Positions 11,217-22,795 of a stretch of 64,000 nucleotides of DNA are shown one piece after another. The stretch is from Bipolaris cookei (taxonomy: Eukaryota; Ascomycota; Dothideomycetes; Pleosporales; Pleosporaceae): positions 649,213 to 713,212 of the forward strand of contig NRSV01000004.1 in the NCBI GenBank assembly GCA_002286855.1, written 5' to 3'. Below the pieces are notes generated by a model. That model did not search any database. It was not told where the DNA came from and saw only the letters and a list, made by a program, of their open reading frames with translations. The position numbers and the translations under genes are program-made. Each line of letters starts with the position of its first letter. Positions within the stretch are counted from its first letter, which is position 1.

Positions 11217-12525
11217 ATGTCGAAATCTGCGCTCGTATTCGGCGCCTCAGGCATAACCGGTTAGTAAAGACTATGATGTGCTGAACTGTTACACTGATTC
11301 ACATGCAATCAAATAGGCTGGTCTTTCATTAACGAGATCCTATCTGACTATCCTGAAAAGGGCACCTGGAAGCGCGCTCATGCTCTCTCGAACCGTCCAA
11401 TCACGCACTCGCAAGCGCAATGGCCAGAAGATCCCCGTCTCAACATGGTCACTGGTGTTGACCTACTCGCCCATAGCCAAGAGAGTCTTGAGAAGGAATT
11501 GGTAGAGAAAATCCCCGATGTTGCGGAGATAACCCACGTATACTATGTCGCGTACAAAGCGGGGTTGGATTTCAAGAAAGAAATGGATGAGGCACTGGAA
11601 ATGTTCTCAAAGGCAGTCAAAGCCGTTGACAAGCTATGTTCAGCTCTCGAATTTATTGTGTTGCAGATTGGAACAAAGATCTGTAAGTTTGCCTTTCCAA
11701 CTGCAATGAATGAAACAGACTAACTTGACAGATGGCGCCCATCTCCGCTCTAGTCTCTCTTGGTATGGGTCAACGGATGCCCCTGGCTCGTTGGCTCATG
11801 CTCTTCCCTCGCCTCCCTTCTCTGAATTAGCCCCACGTATACCTAGTCCACATGCCGAGAATTTGTTCTACCACGCGCAGATCGATTTTATCACTGAATA
11901 TGCAAAAGATAAAAAATGGAGCTTCATTGAAACCAGACCAGATCTTATTGTCGGCTTTGTACCAAACAAGAACTACTACTCCATTGCCACCTCGGTAGGA
12001 TTTTATCTCAGCTTGTGGAAGGAAGTCCATGGCGAGGGAGCGAAATGCTCGTTCCCTGGCGCAAGAGGCACCTGGAAATCCCTGAGTAATGACTCGAGCA
12101 GTGATATAATTGCACGTCAAACAATTCATCTTACACTTTCTCCCTCTACCCCCAAGGGTGCTGCTTATAACGTCGCAGACTCCAAGACGCCATACAACTG
12201 GGAGGCCAAATGGCCAATTCTCTGCTCCTACTTCGGTCTCGAGGCTACGGAGCCTCTTCCTGAACCCATTGACATGCGCCAGTTTATCAACGACAACATG
12301 GACACCTGGCTGGCTATGGAAAAGAAATACGGACTGCAAAGCGGACACATTGATCGTGGCCGTGGAATGCAGATCGCCGAGTATTACCTCATGAACAAGT
12401 TCGATTACGATAGGCAATTAGATTTGACAAAGATCTACAGTACGGGATTCACAGAGGAGAGGACCCCAAAAGAGACGTGGTGGACGGTATTTGACAGGAT
12501 GTGCAAGGCAAAGTTGATTCCGTAG
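11217..12525 (+). CDS. PRISE-type enone reductase (progesterone 5beta-reductase/iridoid synthase-like SDR), 400 aa
   Basis: Three exons: 11217-11259, 11317-11682, 11732-12525, all closing in frame, with introns of 57 and 49 nt. The tiny first exon encodes the Rossmann-fold start VFGASGITG (about residues 7-15), which fixes the start codon. The family is an extended short-chain dehydrogenase group that reduces the C=C bond of enones with NADPH; plant members act on progesterone and on 8-oxogeranial. Supporting features are the YYVAYKAG segment (the family's conserved YV-A stretch), the SFIETRPDLIVGF segment in place of the usual SDR substrate loop, and the length of about 400 residues. It is convergent with the aldehyde dehydrogenase downstream. 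In this setting it suggests that the pathway substrate is an alpha,beta-unsaturated carbonyl, which is inference. Confidence 0.82.
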
Positions 12526-12733
12526 GACTGTGTTATCAGAGGTACTAGTCCAGCTGAATTGAACATTTCAGTCATACCGTAGCGTGTGGCCCAGCCAACA
12601 CTGAATAAGCGGACAGATCAAACATCGTTGCAACATGCAAAATTCAATGATATTCCAGAGCCCAAGTTTATTGGTATAGATCACAATTCGTGCCGTAGGA
12701 GACTCAATGTATGTTGAGCCCAACCATAACAAT

Positions 12734-14312
12734 TTAGAAATTCATGTTGATCATGATCGTCTTCGGCTCTGTAAACGCTCTGAGCGCATGGATGCCACAC
12801 TCTCTACCCAGCCCACTCTCCTTGCTTCCTCCAAACGGCGTGTTCATAAACATCAAACTGATACAGTTGATACCCACCATGCCGCTGTCAAATTCACTTG
12901 CCACGCGCAGCGCCCTATTAATATCCTTTGTGAAGACGCCAGCCATAAGCCCGAAATTGGTGTTGTTCGACAACGCCATAATCTCTTCTTCCGTCTTGAA
13001 TGATTTGACCACCGAAACCGGACCAAAGATCTCCTCGCAATGTAGCTCGGACTTCGCATCCACATCTGTGAAAACGGTAGGCTCAATGTAGTATCCCGAG
13101 TTACCGACACGTTTGCCTCCAACAGCGAGCGTACCATGGCCCTTTTCCTGGCCGCGTTCGATGAAGCCTTGCACGCGCTTGAATTGAGCTTCGTCGACAA
13201 GAGGCCCGATATTCGTGGACTTCTCATCTGGGTCTCCAATCTCCTTTGCCTTGTTCTTCATAACAGCCTTATACTTTTCGATAAACGCATCATAAATGCC
13301 TTCTTGCACGTACACGCGGCTAGCAGCGAAGCAAACCTGGCCCGTGTTCGCCGTGATGGCATCGGCCGTCCATTTCACCGAGTTTTCCAGATTGCAGTCG
13401 TCAAAAACTACGGCTGGAGACTTCCCGCCAAGTTCGAGTGTGACGCGCTTAAGATTGGATTTTGCGGCCATTTCTTGGATCTTCTTTCCTGTTGCGATGG
13501 AGCCTGTGAAACTTACTTTGCGGATGCGCATGTGGCTGGCGATGAGGGCGCCAGTGCTACCGTTGCCAGATAAAATTTGGAATACGCCAGGCGGGAAACC
13601 GGCTTCTTTGATGAGGGTACCAAGAGCAAGAGAGGAGAATGGCGTTTTTTCAGAGGGCTTGAGAATGAAGCAATTTCCTGTTGCGAGAGCTGGTGCAGCT
13701 TTCAGGCCTATAGTGCCAATGGGACCGTTCCAAGGCACTATGCCTGCTACAACGCCCAGTGGTTCGTTGCTGGAGCCTTATCAGTTTTCGAATAATGTTG
13801 GAAGTGGAAATGGCTATACTGGACAATCTTGAGGAAACCGTCTTCTTGAGGCCATGACTCTCCGCCAAACTTGTCAATGAAACCAGCGTTGTACCTGAAA
13901 GTCTATCGAAGAGTCAGATCTTTTAATATGAATCTTTAGAAGTTGTTACTGCAAGGTGACCTACCTCAGCACATAGCCCAATTTCGAAGGCCCCAAACGC
14001 CGCTGGCGAACCCAGCGATATTCTCGTTAGTTGTGCGATTTCATTGGCGTTTCTATCGATCAAGTCGGCAAATTTGTTCATTATGCCTCTCCGCTGAGTG
14101 GCGCTCAGTTTCTTCCATGCAGGAAATGCCTTCTCGGCGGCATCGACAGCGGCATCAACGTCTTCTTCACCCGCTAGAGGTACATCGTCGGCGATGAGCT
14201 CGCCATTCTTGGGGTTGTGTAGTGTGAGCTTCTTAGCAGACTTGGAGTTGATATATTCATTGTTAATGAATATCTGTTTGGGAAGGTTCTTCGGTGAGTA
14301 TTGGAATGCCAT
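12734..14312 (-). CDS. Aldehyde dehydrogenase, 488 aa
   Basis: NAD(P)-dependent oxidation of an aldehyde to the acid. Three exons from right to left: 13965-14312, 13820-13902, 12734-13769; introns of 62 and 50 nt, all in frame. Start at MAFQYSPKN; an upstream in-frame ATG exists but adds sequence unlike the family. Visible signatures are the cofactor-site segment GIVPWNGP, the catalytic glutamate in LELGGKSPAVVFDD and the catalytic cysteine in GQVCFAASRVYV, followed by a conserved EEIFGPV and a C-terminal NTPFGGSKESGLGRE motif. Length is standard for the class. It would convert an alcohol-derived aldehyde, made after ester or lactone hydrolysis, into the acid used by the acyl-CoA synthetase nearby. 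Confidence 0.93.
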
Positions 14313-15139
14313 AGTGGGCCAGTTACTTTTGGAATCGTACAGCGAAAGCAAATGAGGAAGGGGTAAGCAGAGAACTTCAATGCATAAGAATTCAAGAGGG
14401 TTTATTAAAGCTGGGATTAGATCTTCTCGTTCTGAATGGTGCCACTCGATGAGAACATGCAATTCCCAGCGAACGTAGCACAACCCGACCCAAGTGGCAT
14501 TGGGCCTAATGATGGCCAGTGCCGGCTGTTCGAATACATTCGTGTGCGGCAGTGGGTAGCACTACATGTGGAGAAAACGGCTTGGCAACAACTTGACGGG
14601 TGGAGAGTCAACGCTCCGGCTGATGTTGAACTTGCTCGGGTATTGTTTTCCGCTGCCTTCATGGCATGCGGTAGCGAGTCATCTACTCCACTTTCCCCGC
14701 ACAGGACCCTGTCATGCTATGGGACATCCCGTACTGGACGGACACGCACCTGTCTTTGAGTCGCTAGATGAATTACTCGTATACATTGAGACTCATGTCA
14801 GAGAATGAATTGGAGACGTTTATTGTTGAATAGCACCAACATCTGGCAGCGAAAACATTGCAAGGGATAGGAATGATGACTTGGTGAGAACTGGAAATAT
14901 TTAGTACTGCAAGCTCAAACAACGGAGGGCAATTGATCATCGATAGAAAAATTTGCTAATTGGCTGAAGATTCCTTCCTTTCCTTGATGCGGAGAAGGAA
15001 TACTGTACTACACCGGATATGTCTCGTACCTTGTGGGAAACATTAGTATTCCAAAATGCGTCTATGATTGTTTGAACTCTTATGAAAACCACAAACGAGA
15101 TTTATCAAATACAGAACACTTGCCGAAATTCCTACAAAA
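14313..15139. other. Intergenic, upstream of aldehyde dehydrogenase and broken SDR
   Basis: Lies between two divergent genes. Small frames at 14436-14808 are without family character. The N-terminus of the plus-strand SDR relic may begin near 15082, where an ATG occurs in a different frame. Confidence 0.35.
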
Positions 15140-16018
15140 GTCGCTCTAATTATTGGCGGAGCCTCGGGAATAGGTTTCGCTACTGCGAAGGCCCTCTCAA
15201 ACCACTCGAGCGAAAACTGAGACATTCAGATAGTGGACCAAAACGCCGAAGTAGGCAAGAAAGCAACATATAAGCTAAAGAACACCTTCTTTCATCAAGC
15301 CGACATTACAAGCTATCAGTCCCTCATTTCTGCCTTCGAAGTAACCTGGAACAATGCTGAACGTCTCGACTTCGTATTTGCAAATGCCGGTATTGTGGAA
15401 AGAGACAACTTCTGCGCAAAGCATGATCTCAATGGCCCACCTCCCCCACCACCAAACAAGTTCAGCGTCGAAATAAACTGCAAAGCAGTGGTTGATAAAT
15501 TGTATCTCGCTTTGCACTATTTCTGCAAAACCCAATCCAGAAATGGAGGCGATGGACTTGATCTTGTGTCGATCATGACATCCTCGTGCGGCGGTCTATA
15601 TCCGAGAGAGTTCTGTCCCCTATACAGTGGAAGCAAGGCTGGATTGATACTTTTCAATCGCGCAATCGCAGTGGCGTATGAAAACGAAGGCATACGCACA
15701 TTTACCATCTGTCCTGGAACTATCAAAACGGCGTTGATGTCAGAGGAAGAGTGGAAGTTCTTCCCGCTAGAATGTTTTACACCAGTTGAGACGGTCTCTG
15801 ATACTGTCATAAAGCTAGTTGATGGTGAAGAAATGAAAGACGCGAAGGGGAAAACGAAGAAAAAGAATGAAAACTGGGGGCTAACAGTGGAGGTCAACGG
15901 AAGGAACTTTTACTTCAGGGATGGACCCGAGTATTGCGATGACAATATGAAGAAAATGATGAAGAAGAATACTAGTATGACAAAACAGCTAGCAAGTATT
16001 GAAAACAAAAACAAGTAG
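15140..16018 (+). pseudogene. Short-chain dehydrogenase with in-frame TGA
   Basis: The frame begins with the classical cofactor motif VALIIGGASGIGFATAKAL (from 15140) and reaches an in-frame TGA at 15218-15220, exactly where the second beta strand (DIQIVD) should continue. Beyond it the same frame is intact for about 260 residues with NAG (FANAGI), the active-site YSGSK (Y-x3-K) and a typical ICPGTIKT segment. The tail is unusually lysine-rich (KGKTKKKNE and later). No start codon lies in the cofactor-motif frame between its upstream stop (15083) and the motif, so the N-terminus is missing, frameshifted or on an unseen exon. An ATG at 15233 would skip the NAD(P)-binding loop and is unlikely to give an active enzyme. 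A family role would be alcohol-ketone interconversion. It could also be a sequencing error or an allele broken only in this strain. Confidence 0.7.
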
Positions 16019-16061
16019 GAATTGAACAACACATCTGTGCAGTTAGAAAGTGATCAGATTT

Positions 16062-17002
16062 CTATATCTTTGAATACCGACCACTTGCCAGTCTCACTCC
16101 ACCGTCTACAGCTATATCTTCTCCATTGATATACGCTGCCGCAGGACTACATAAGAACACCATCACTCCAGCGATGTCTTTGGCTTTTCCTAATCGCTTT
16201 CTGGGATTGCTTTCTTCTAGCTCTTTCTGTCCACCTAGTATGTCAATCAAGCCATTAGCGAGCTTTGAAGGGAAGAAGCCAGGCGCGACAGTATTTGTCG
16301 TGATGTTCCTCGGCCCAAGCTCGACTGCTAACTGTCGCGACAAATGGTGTACAGCTGCTTTGGAAATACTATACATGATAGTTCCATGCTTTCCTACATG
16401 AGGTACAGTCGTTCCAGCCGTTGAGGATACAATAATGATGCGAGAAGGGGAGACGCGAGTGCCAGCGCGTTCCAATAGGGGCGCGAACCTGATGATTTTA
16501 GTGGATGTACATCTGGTTGTTCTCGTTTCTCACGCACAGTCTGCAAAGATTGAAGACGCCGCGGACATTCAAGTCTAAAACCTTCTGACTCGCCCAATCT
16601 GGCGTGGGATCGAAAGGGCCACCCCAAGTGGCTCCCGCATTGCACACGAGGATATCTAACTTATCGTCGGTTTCCTGCACCTTTCTTACCAATCTTTCTA
16701 TGTCCTCAGTATCTGCGACATTAGCGGCGATGCCGACTACAATTCCAGTAACAGGCAGTTTGTTGAGTTTCTCGACGGCTTGGTCAATGCCCTGCTCTCC
16801 TTCGTTCTTACGCGCGGAAATGAAGACCTTCTTTGCTCCAGCGAGGAGAAATGCAGTCGCAGTGTGCAGACCCAATCCCCTAGAACCTGGTAATCTGAGT
16901 AAGATTGCATGTCACGAAATCTTATTTAACCTTACCTCCTGTGACCAAAGCGACCTTGTCGTCAAGACTGAACATGTATTTGAAGTCCTTAATGTCAGAC
17001 AT
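16062..17002 (-). CDS. Short-chain dehydrogenase/reductase, 280 aa, C-terminal SKI
   Basis: Three exons from right to left: 16936-17002, 16538-16886, 16062-16488; both introns are 49 nt. The donor GTGCGT at the second intron was chosen over a nearby GTGAGA because only it keeps the frame and the FNLCRLFAPLLE helix. Motifs are the cofactor loop TGGSRGLGLHTA (starting in exon 1), NAG (LVCNAGATW), the catalytic serine in IVSSTAG, and Y-x3-K in YSISKAA. The C-terminal VDGGVRLASGRYSKI ends in SKI, a variant of the peroxisomal PTS1 signal. Its start is divergent from the acyl-CoA synthetase, with 340 bp between the start codons, so the two probably share a promoter region. It would oxidise a secondary alcohol to the ketone used by the BVMOs, or catalyse a step of beta-oxidation. 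Confidence 0.9.
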
Positions 17003-17342
17003 AATAAATTTCCCCAATTAGAAACAGACCACAGAAAAGTGACGGAGGAGTGGATTGTCAACATGCCATACTTGATAAGGTAAGTACTAGACAAAGATAG
17101 TCCGACCCTGAGGAGCTCGGTCATTGGAGTCCGATAACCAGGTATTTACCCTCGGTAACAAGGAGTGCGGTCTGTGCGGTCCGGGGATCCTGTAGCTAGC
17201 AAACTACGTAGTTCCTGGACTTAAGCATTGACCGATTGTGAACTCATTTTCTCTTGTCAGTCTCTTGGTCCCTCAATTTCTAAATAGCTGTCATAATCTG
17301 CATCGATCCGATTGAGCGCGTATCCTGTTGTCATCCGCCAAC
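17003..17342. promoter_or_regulatory. Divergent promoter, SDR / acyl-CoA synthetase
   Basis: A 340-bp gap separates the two start codons. It contains several TCGG/CCGA half-sites of the sort bound by Zn2Cys6 proteins: CCGA at 17102, TCGG at 17117, CCGA at 17131 (TCGG-N10-CCGA) and TCGG at 17152. Four-base sites are frequent by chance, so this is only suggestive. Confidence 0.45.
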
Positions 17343-19154
17343 ATGCCTTATTCGTCGCCTTTCCCTGCATTAACCATCCCAAAATGCAATCTGTTGCACT
17401 ATTTGTTTCCTCGAGAACAGACTCCCTCTGATACACCAATCTGGATTGATTCAAAGAATACAGAGCGCTACCTTACACCAAGATTCATGCTACAATGGAC
17501 TAAAAGATTGGCGGTGGTCTTAGATCGAATTGGTAGCAAACCAGGAGAAGTTGTCATGATCTTCACGCCAAATCACATCTTCGTCCCAGTTGCATATCTT
17601 GGAATAGTTGGATCAAAGCGTATATTTAGCGGTGGCAACCCAGCTTATACCCTCTCAGGTAAATCTTCTGCGTCACTTGCTTACCGTGATGTGCTGATAT
17701 ATCTTAGAGATGGTACACCAGGTTACCAATACCCAAGCCCAAGTTCTTCTCGCACATCCTAGTTTGATAAAAGTGGCAGTGGCAGCTGCCAAGAGTGCTG
17801 GTTTACCAGAAGGCCGTGTCTTTCTTTTTTCCGACGAGCTATGTGCACCAGTCGAAGGGTGTAGAGACTGGAGAGAGTTTCTTCCATCACAGGCCGAGGT
17901 GAAAGGTTATGAATTTCCTACTTTGTCAGAACACGAAGCAACTACTTCCACCGCGACAGTAAACTTTTCATCTGGTACTACCGGGCTGTCCAAAGGTGTC
18001 GAAGTGAGCCATTACAATTTGATTGCCAATAGTGAGCAAACCATCTTCGTGCGATCTGCCAACAAACCCTGGAACGCTTACACACGACCCGCTGAGAGAT
18101 GGGTCTCCTTCTTACCATTATATCACGCCTACGGTCAGATGTATACTATGATCATGGCACAGAAACTTCAGGTCCCGTCTTACATCATACAGAAATTTGA
18201 CTATCCCGAGTTTCTACGGATCATCCAGGATCACAAGATAACGCACCTCCAGCTCGCGCCTCCCATCTTGATTATGATGAGTAAGAGACCGGAAACTAAG
18301 AACTATAATCTGAATAGTATCACGGATATCTTGTCCGGTGGAGCACCGTTGTCAAAAGAGCTCCAGAATGAGATAACTAAGATGTTAGACTGTGAGATCA
18401 TACAGGGCTGGGGTATGACTGAACTCACTTGTGCAGGAACACAAGTAACTGGTGGCACAATAGATGAGTAAGGCAGAAATTATAATTAACCGGAATACTG
18501 TTAATGTTCAATAGTTCCGGAAGTGTGGGCAATTTATATCCAAACTGCGAGGCGAAGCTTCTCGACGAAGAGGGCAACGAAGTACCCGAAGGCCAGCCCG
18601 GTGATCTCTACATTCGTGGACCGCAGGTCTTTCTGAGATACTGGCGCAACCCCGAAGCTACGAGAGAATCATTGTCGCCAGATGGTTGGCTGAAAACTGG
18701 CGATGTTGCCGTCTCGAAGAACGGGTGGTTTTGGATTATGGATCGCAAGAAGGTGATTAAATACCGGAGGAAGGGTACAGTCCACCCAAGTTAGGTACTA
18801 ACATGACTGCAGGAGCTAATCAAAGTGAATGCATTACAAGTTGCGCCTGCAGAACTCGAGGCAGTGCTACTTCAGTTTGACCCCATTGCCGATGCAGCTG
18901 CTGTGGGAATCACGATCGATGGTCAAGAGTGGCCCCGTGCTTATGTTACGCTGAAAGAGGAGTACAAGGGCAAGACGACTGCGGAAGATATTCATAAACA
19001 TATGAAGGAGAAGGTGGCAAAGCACAAACAGTTTGTGGGTGGTATCGTATTCGTAGATGAAGTGCCGAAACTACAATCGGGCAAAATTGTCAGGAAGCTT
19101 GTCAAGGAGTGGGCTAAGAAGGACGCAGAAAAGATGAACAAGGCCAATTTGTGA
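17343..19154 (+). CDS. Acyl-CoA synthetase (4-coumarate-CoA ligase-like), 551 aa, C-terminal KANL
   Basis: Activates a carboxylic acid to its CoA thioester through an acyl-adenylate. Four exons: 17343-17658, 17708-18467, 18515-18752, 18813-19154; introns of 49, 47 and 60 nt, the last with a textbook TACTAAC branch site. Motifs in order are the AMP-binding P-loop (NFSSGTTGLSKGVE), the FLPLYHAYGQ segment, GWGMTE, GDLYIRGP, WLKTGDVA, DRKKELIKV across the third splice junction, and the C-terminal catalytic lysine in PKLQSGKIVRK. Length is normal for the 4CL-like branch, many members of which are peroxisomal. The last four residues, KANL, equal the well-known PTS1 of human catalase, so peroxisomal import is likely. 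In the cluster it would load the acid produced by the esterase and ALDH for beta-oxidation. Confidence 0.93.
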
Positions 19155-19348
19155 ATGATTGCACCGTCATGATTGGACTTTGGAGGTTATGTTCTTACAT
19201 TTTTTTATGCAGATATCGATACTCTCTTGTTCAAATCATTTACGAGTACGAAAAGAAGCTTCGAAACGACAACTCATTATTTGGAATCTTGCCGAAAAAA
19301 CCCGCACTAAACATGATTTTTAACATTACCATCCCCGTCCCCTAGTAC

Positions 19349-20512
19349 TTAAAACATAACAACTTGTCTTTTCTTAGCTATACCATTTTGCATATCTTCG
19401 ACCATTTTTGGCAGGTCCTCCAATTTACAATACTCGACTTCAGGCTGAATACCATATTTCCATGTAAATTCCACCGCTCTCTTCATACACTGCGGGATAC
19501 TCGTACTCTCAGCCTTGACCCTATAACGGCCCGTAGTCAAGTCAAACGCAGTGATGAAGTCAAAGCCTTTAGGTGGAATCCCAACAACCATGAGCGACCC
19601 TCCCGTACGTAAGAGATCTGGTGCGCCAGCATATGCCATGTTTGAACTAGAGTACACAGCCGCTGCATGACATCCCTTACTATCGGTGAGTTTCTTGATC
19701 TCATCTATATAGTCTGTATTCGTTTTGGAGTTGAAAGTCGCGTCAGCGCCGAGTTTCTTTGCCATGGCAAGTTGATAGTCATTTATGTCGAGGGCGATAG
19801 TTTTAATACCCATCTTTGCGAGTTTAATCAGTCTTCTATTCATCGCTCTCCTTCCTGAAGAAGGAATAGAAATACAACACAAGAAGTGAGAGAAAGAACG
19901 TACCGCTTTAGCATACCACACAGCATACTGCCCCAACCCACCACACCCCACAACCGCCAGACACATACCATTCTCTAACTCACACGAATCCACGCTATGA
20001 AACGCCGTAATCCCTGCACAAAACAGCGGCGCCGCCCTCCTCATCTCAAGGTTCTCGGGCAACTTAACCGCATTCATCCAATCCACAACCGCATACTCTG
20101 CGAAAAATCCATCTGCTACAAACCCTTGCAGCTTCTGATTTCCCGTCTCGCACCGCAGATTGTGTACTTGGCAGCCAGCACACGTGTAGCAGCAGCCGGT
20201 GAAGTAGTTGGAGCCGATTGCCTCGCCGACGGAGAAACCCTTGCCTGAAGCTTCGGAGCCTAGAGATTCAATGTGGCCGACGCCTTCGTGGCCCAGGGTC
20301 ACGGGGTAGTCTGGGCGAAGGCCCATTCCGAGGTCTGGGTGGCATAGTGATGCGGAGTGGATTTTGATGAGGAATTGGTATGGTTCTGGGGTTGGCTTTG
20401 GTATGTCGTTGATGATAACTTTTTGTTGTTTTCTTATATAGGTGTGAGGATTGGTGGGTACTGTATGGGTGAGTGATGGAGGGACTTACGGGTTCCATTG
20501 GCCGGCTTTCAT
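19349..20512 (-). CDS. Zinc-dependent alcohol dehydrogenase, 338 aa
   Basis: Three exons from right to left: 20490-20512, 19904-20432, 19349-19813; introns of 57 and 90 nt. The very short first exon (MKAGQWNP) is supported by the family N-terminus and frame closure. The second intron ends at CAAAG so that YAKA joins MGIKTIALD, as in relatives. The catalytic zinc site is visible (SLCHPDLG cysteine, GHEGVG histidine-glutamate), as are the four-cysteine structural zinc loop (CCYTCAGCQVHNLRC) and the nucleotide motif VGCGGLGQ. The residue after the catalytic Cys-His is proline rather than the usual serine (CHPD versus CHSD). Length is typical. It would interconvert a primary or secondary alcohol and its carbonyl between esterase and ALDH steps. 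Confidence 0.9.
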
Positions 20513-21089
20513 GACTGCAGTTTATTTTTTGATGTTTTAGTGGTTGCGTGAATATATGTTTGAGCACTGTAGTGATTTGTTTTCCAGCTATATTTGTACC
20601 CAGATAAGTTCCATCTGCTGCCGGCATTCCGTACAATTGGCGAATCTGGTGTGGAAAGCCTGCAAGTGATATTACGAGTCATCTTGGTGGTTCAGAACTC
20701 TACTTGCTGACTTGAAATCAATACGTACAACAAGCGGAAAATTGGTTCCTACGTTATGAGCTAGCGGCAGTTGGTTGGGTGAACTAGGTAGGGTCCGCTT
20801 GGGGGGAGTAGGAAGCGGGGTTGAGAGTTTTACGGATACAATTACTACTTGGCGGTTTTCCGATAGGACGACAGCATGCTTATTCCGGTAATAAGGTTGT
20901 TAGTCCTGGCAGAAGAGCATATCTTGCACAGAAATCAATTAAGGAGCCTGTTGTTTGACCAGTAATGCAGGAGTTGCGAGACGACCGATTTGCTTGGTAT
21001 AGCTTATGAGTCATCAAAGTTTCACTCGAAGAACACTATAGTATCCGAACATTTTTATGTATTTTTATATGAAACACAAGGATGGCTGC
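20513..21089. other. Intergenic, promoter of alcohol dehydrogenase and 3' side of esterase
   Basis: No gene seen. It contains the promoter of the minus-strand alcohol dehydrogenase on its left; the only frames are short and without family character. Confidence 0.4.
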
Positions 21090-22205
21090 CTATGCTAGGA
21101 CGAACTTCACTCCTTCCACTATTTGATCAAAGAATTTCTTCCTCGGCTCATCAAGCTTTGAAGATGGCCAAGCCATAAAGAAGTGAGGGTAGTCCTCATA
21201 CATGTCGAGTCGATTGGGTACACTAGAGGATCATTAATATACTGATCAACAAAGTACATGCTGTACGTACCCTACTTTATCAAGCTTCTCTTTCATAAGC
21301 AAACCATCGTCTTTCAGCGTATCATGTCCTGCAACAGCGAGGTACACCTTCTTCAAATCTTTGATCCTAGAATGCAAGAGAGGGGAACCATAAGGATCGG
21401 TTGACGGGGGACCAAAAGCGTCTATATGATGTTAGCACATCACATGGCTGGAGATGAGTTCTTCATATTACCCCAGAAAGCCTGCATTGCTCCTGCGGTG
21501 TTGAGAGTATGCAGGTTATGTTCCTCCATAGCTGTATACTTAGCCTTGAACTCCTCGGGTACCCCATCCGGATGGACCGTTGCTGGCATAAGGGTAACAA
21601 CACCCACGAGCTGCTCTGCTAGTCCGTCATCTATGGCCCTCAGTGCGGTCGCCAATGCGAGTTGTCCACCAGCTGAAGTGCCCGCCGTGAGGAACTTGCC
21701 CTCAGCGGTGTTCAGCCGCTGTGAATTCTGCAAAGCCCATTGCAGAGCCTCATAACACTCGTTCATTAATCCCGGATGTGCATTCTGGGGCGCAAGTCCA
21801 TATGCAACGGAAACAACCACTACATTGCCAGCCTTTGAAATAGCTCTGATGAAAGGATCATCACCGTCTATGTTGCCCATAGCCCAGCCTCCACCATGAT
21901 AGTACATACACACCGGCTTGTCGCCTTTGTATGATTCAGGTTTGTATATGCGCAGCTTGAGCCCCTTTTCCGTCGCAGTATCCTCTGTTTTAACAGAAGG
22001 ATCTGGCGCAGGGAAGACGTATTTAACTGCCATCAGTCCCCCAATACGTGTATATTGTTGGAACATATTCGATAGAGGCGGCTCCAGAATTATACGCTCT
22101 CCAAATTCCTCTTCGAACTGTATATCGGTCACTATGGATTGTAGGATCCGTTATGAGGTTCGTACAAACCTCTAGCCATGGCTTTGCAAAACCCTCGTTG
22201 GCCAT
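21090..22205 (-). CDS. Alpha/beta-hydrolase esterase of the HSL family, 321 aa
   Basis: Four exons from right to left: 22170-22205, 21472-22117, 21271-21421, 21090-21222; introns of 48-52 nt, all in frame. The 12-residue first exon (MANEGFAKPWLE) is preferred to an internal ATG at 22132, because the latter reads the first intron and the joined version gives the expected WLEFEEEFG start. The oxyanion-hole motif YYHGGGW and the nucleophile GTSAGG mark the hormone-sensitive-lipase type. The acid and histidine of the triad are probably in VAGHDTL and DYPHFF, each in a separate small exon. It would hydrolyse the ester or lactone made by a BVMO. It is divergent from the acyl-CoA dehydrogenase, with 590 bp between starts. 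Confidence 0.9.
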
Positions 22206-22795
22206 CCCTCATGAATTGGGATCGTTCCGTGAATTGAGATCGTTTTGTTGTTATTCTTGAGATGTAAGATTGATTGTTTGAATCCGCAGAGATTCGGATT
22301 CTGTGTGAGTATGTATATCCACGCTAATACATATCCGGGAGGCACCGCCACATCAACGGTGACTTGTCCATATGTGGAGAACTTCCATTTCCACAGTGAT
22401 GAAACTAGATCGCCAATTATCATACTTAGAGAGTCCGATCTCTATTCATGGTTTAATGGGCATATCCAGTATCACGGATGTTGTTAGTGTCATGAGTAAG
22501 GAAGTGTAGTACTACTATTGTAGTAGCGCATTCTCTCCACACTGCATTGTGCGGGGGTAGGACTCCACCTCCGCTCTCCACTTTCACGCCTAAACAATTC
22601 CGAAGAATCCTGTCAGACTCCAAAACTTCAAGGTAGCCTCGGCTTCGACCGAGCGGGCCGCTAACGCTTCTTTTGGTATGCATGCAGCATGCAGCAGCGA
22701 GTAATGCGAATCGCAATCATGACTTTCAATTTACACGTTCAAGTCACGTCTTTTCACTCTTCCCGTGACGTATGCTCGTATCGTAGATCGCACTC
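22206..22795. promoter_or_regulatory. Divergent promoter, esterase / acyl-CoA dehydrogenase
   Basis: A 590-bp region between two divergent starts. It contains a symmetrical TCGG/CCGA site (listed separately), an everted CCG-N8-CGG around 22292-22305 and several single half-sites. No gene is seen. Confidence 0.45.
22638..22653. promoter_or_regulatory. Candidate Zn2Cys6 operator CTCGG-N6-CCGAG
   Basis: Two five-base inverted half-sites, CTCGG and CCGAG, are separated by six bases, about 140 bp upstream of the acyl-CoA dehydrogenase start. TCGG-N6-CCGA is the arrangement bound by the known fungal Zn2Cys6 proteins UaY and Ppr1. Binding by the cluster regulator is inference. Confidence 0.4.

Noticed and set aside
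11030..11254. 74-aa minus-strand frame at the PRISE start
   Set aside because: It overlaps the first exon of the reductase in antisense and has no family character.
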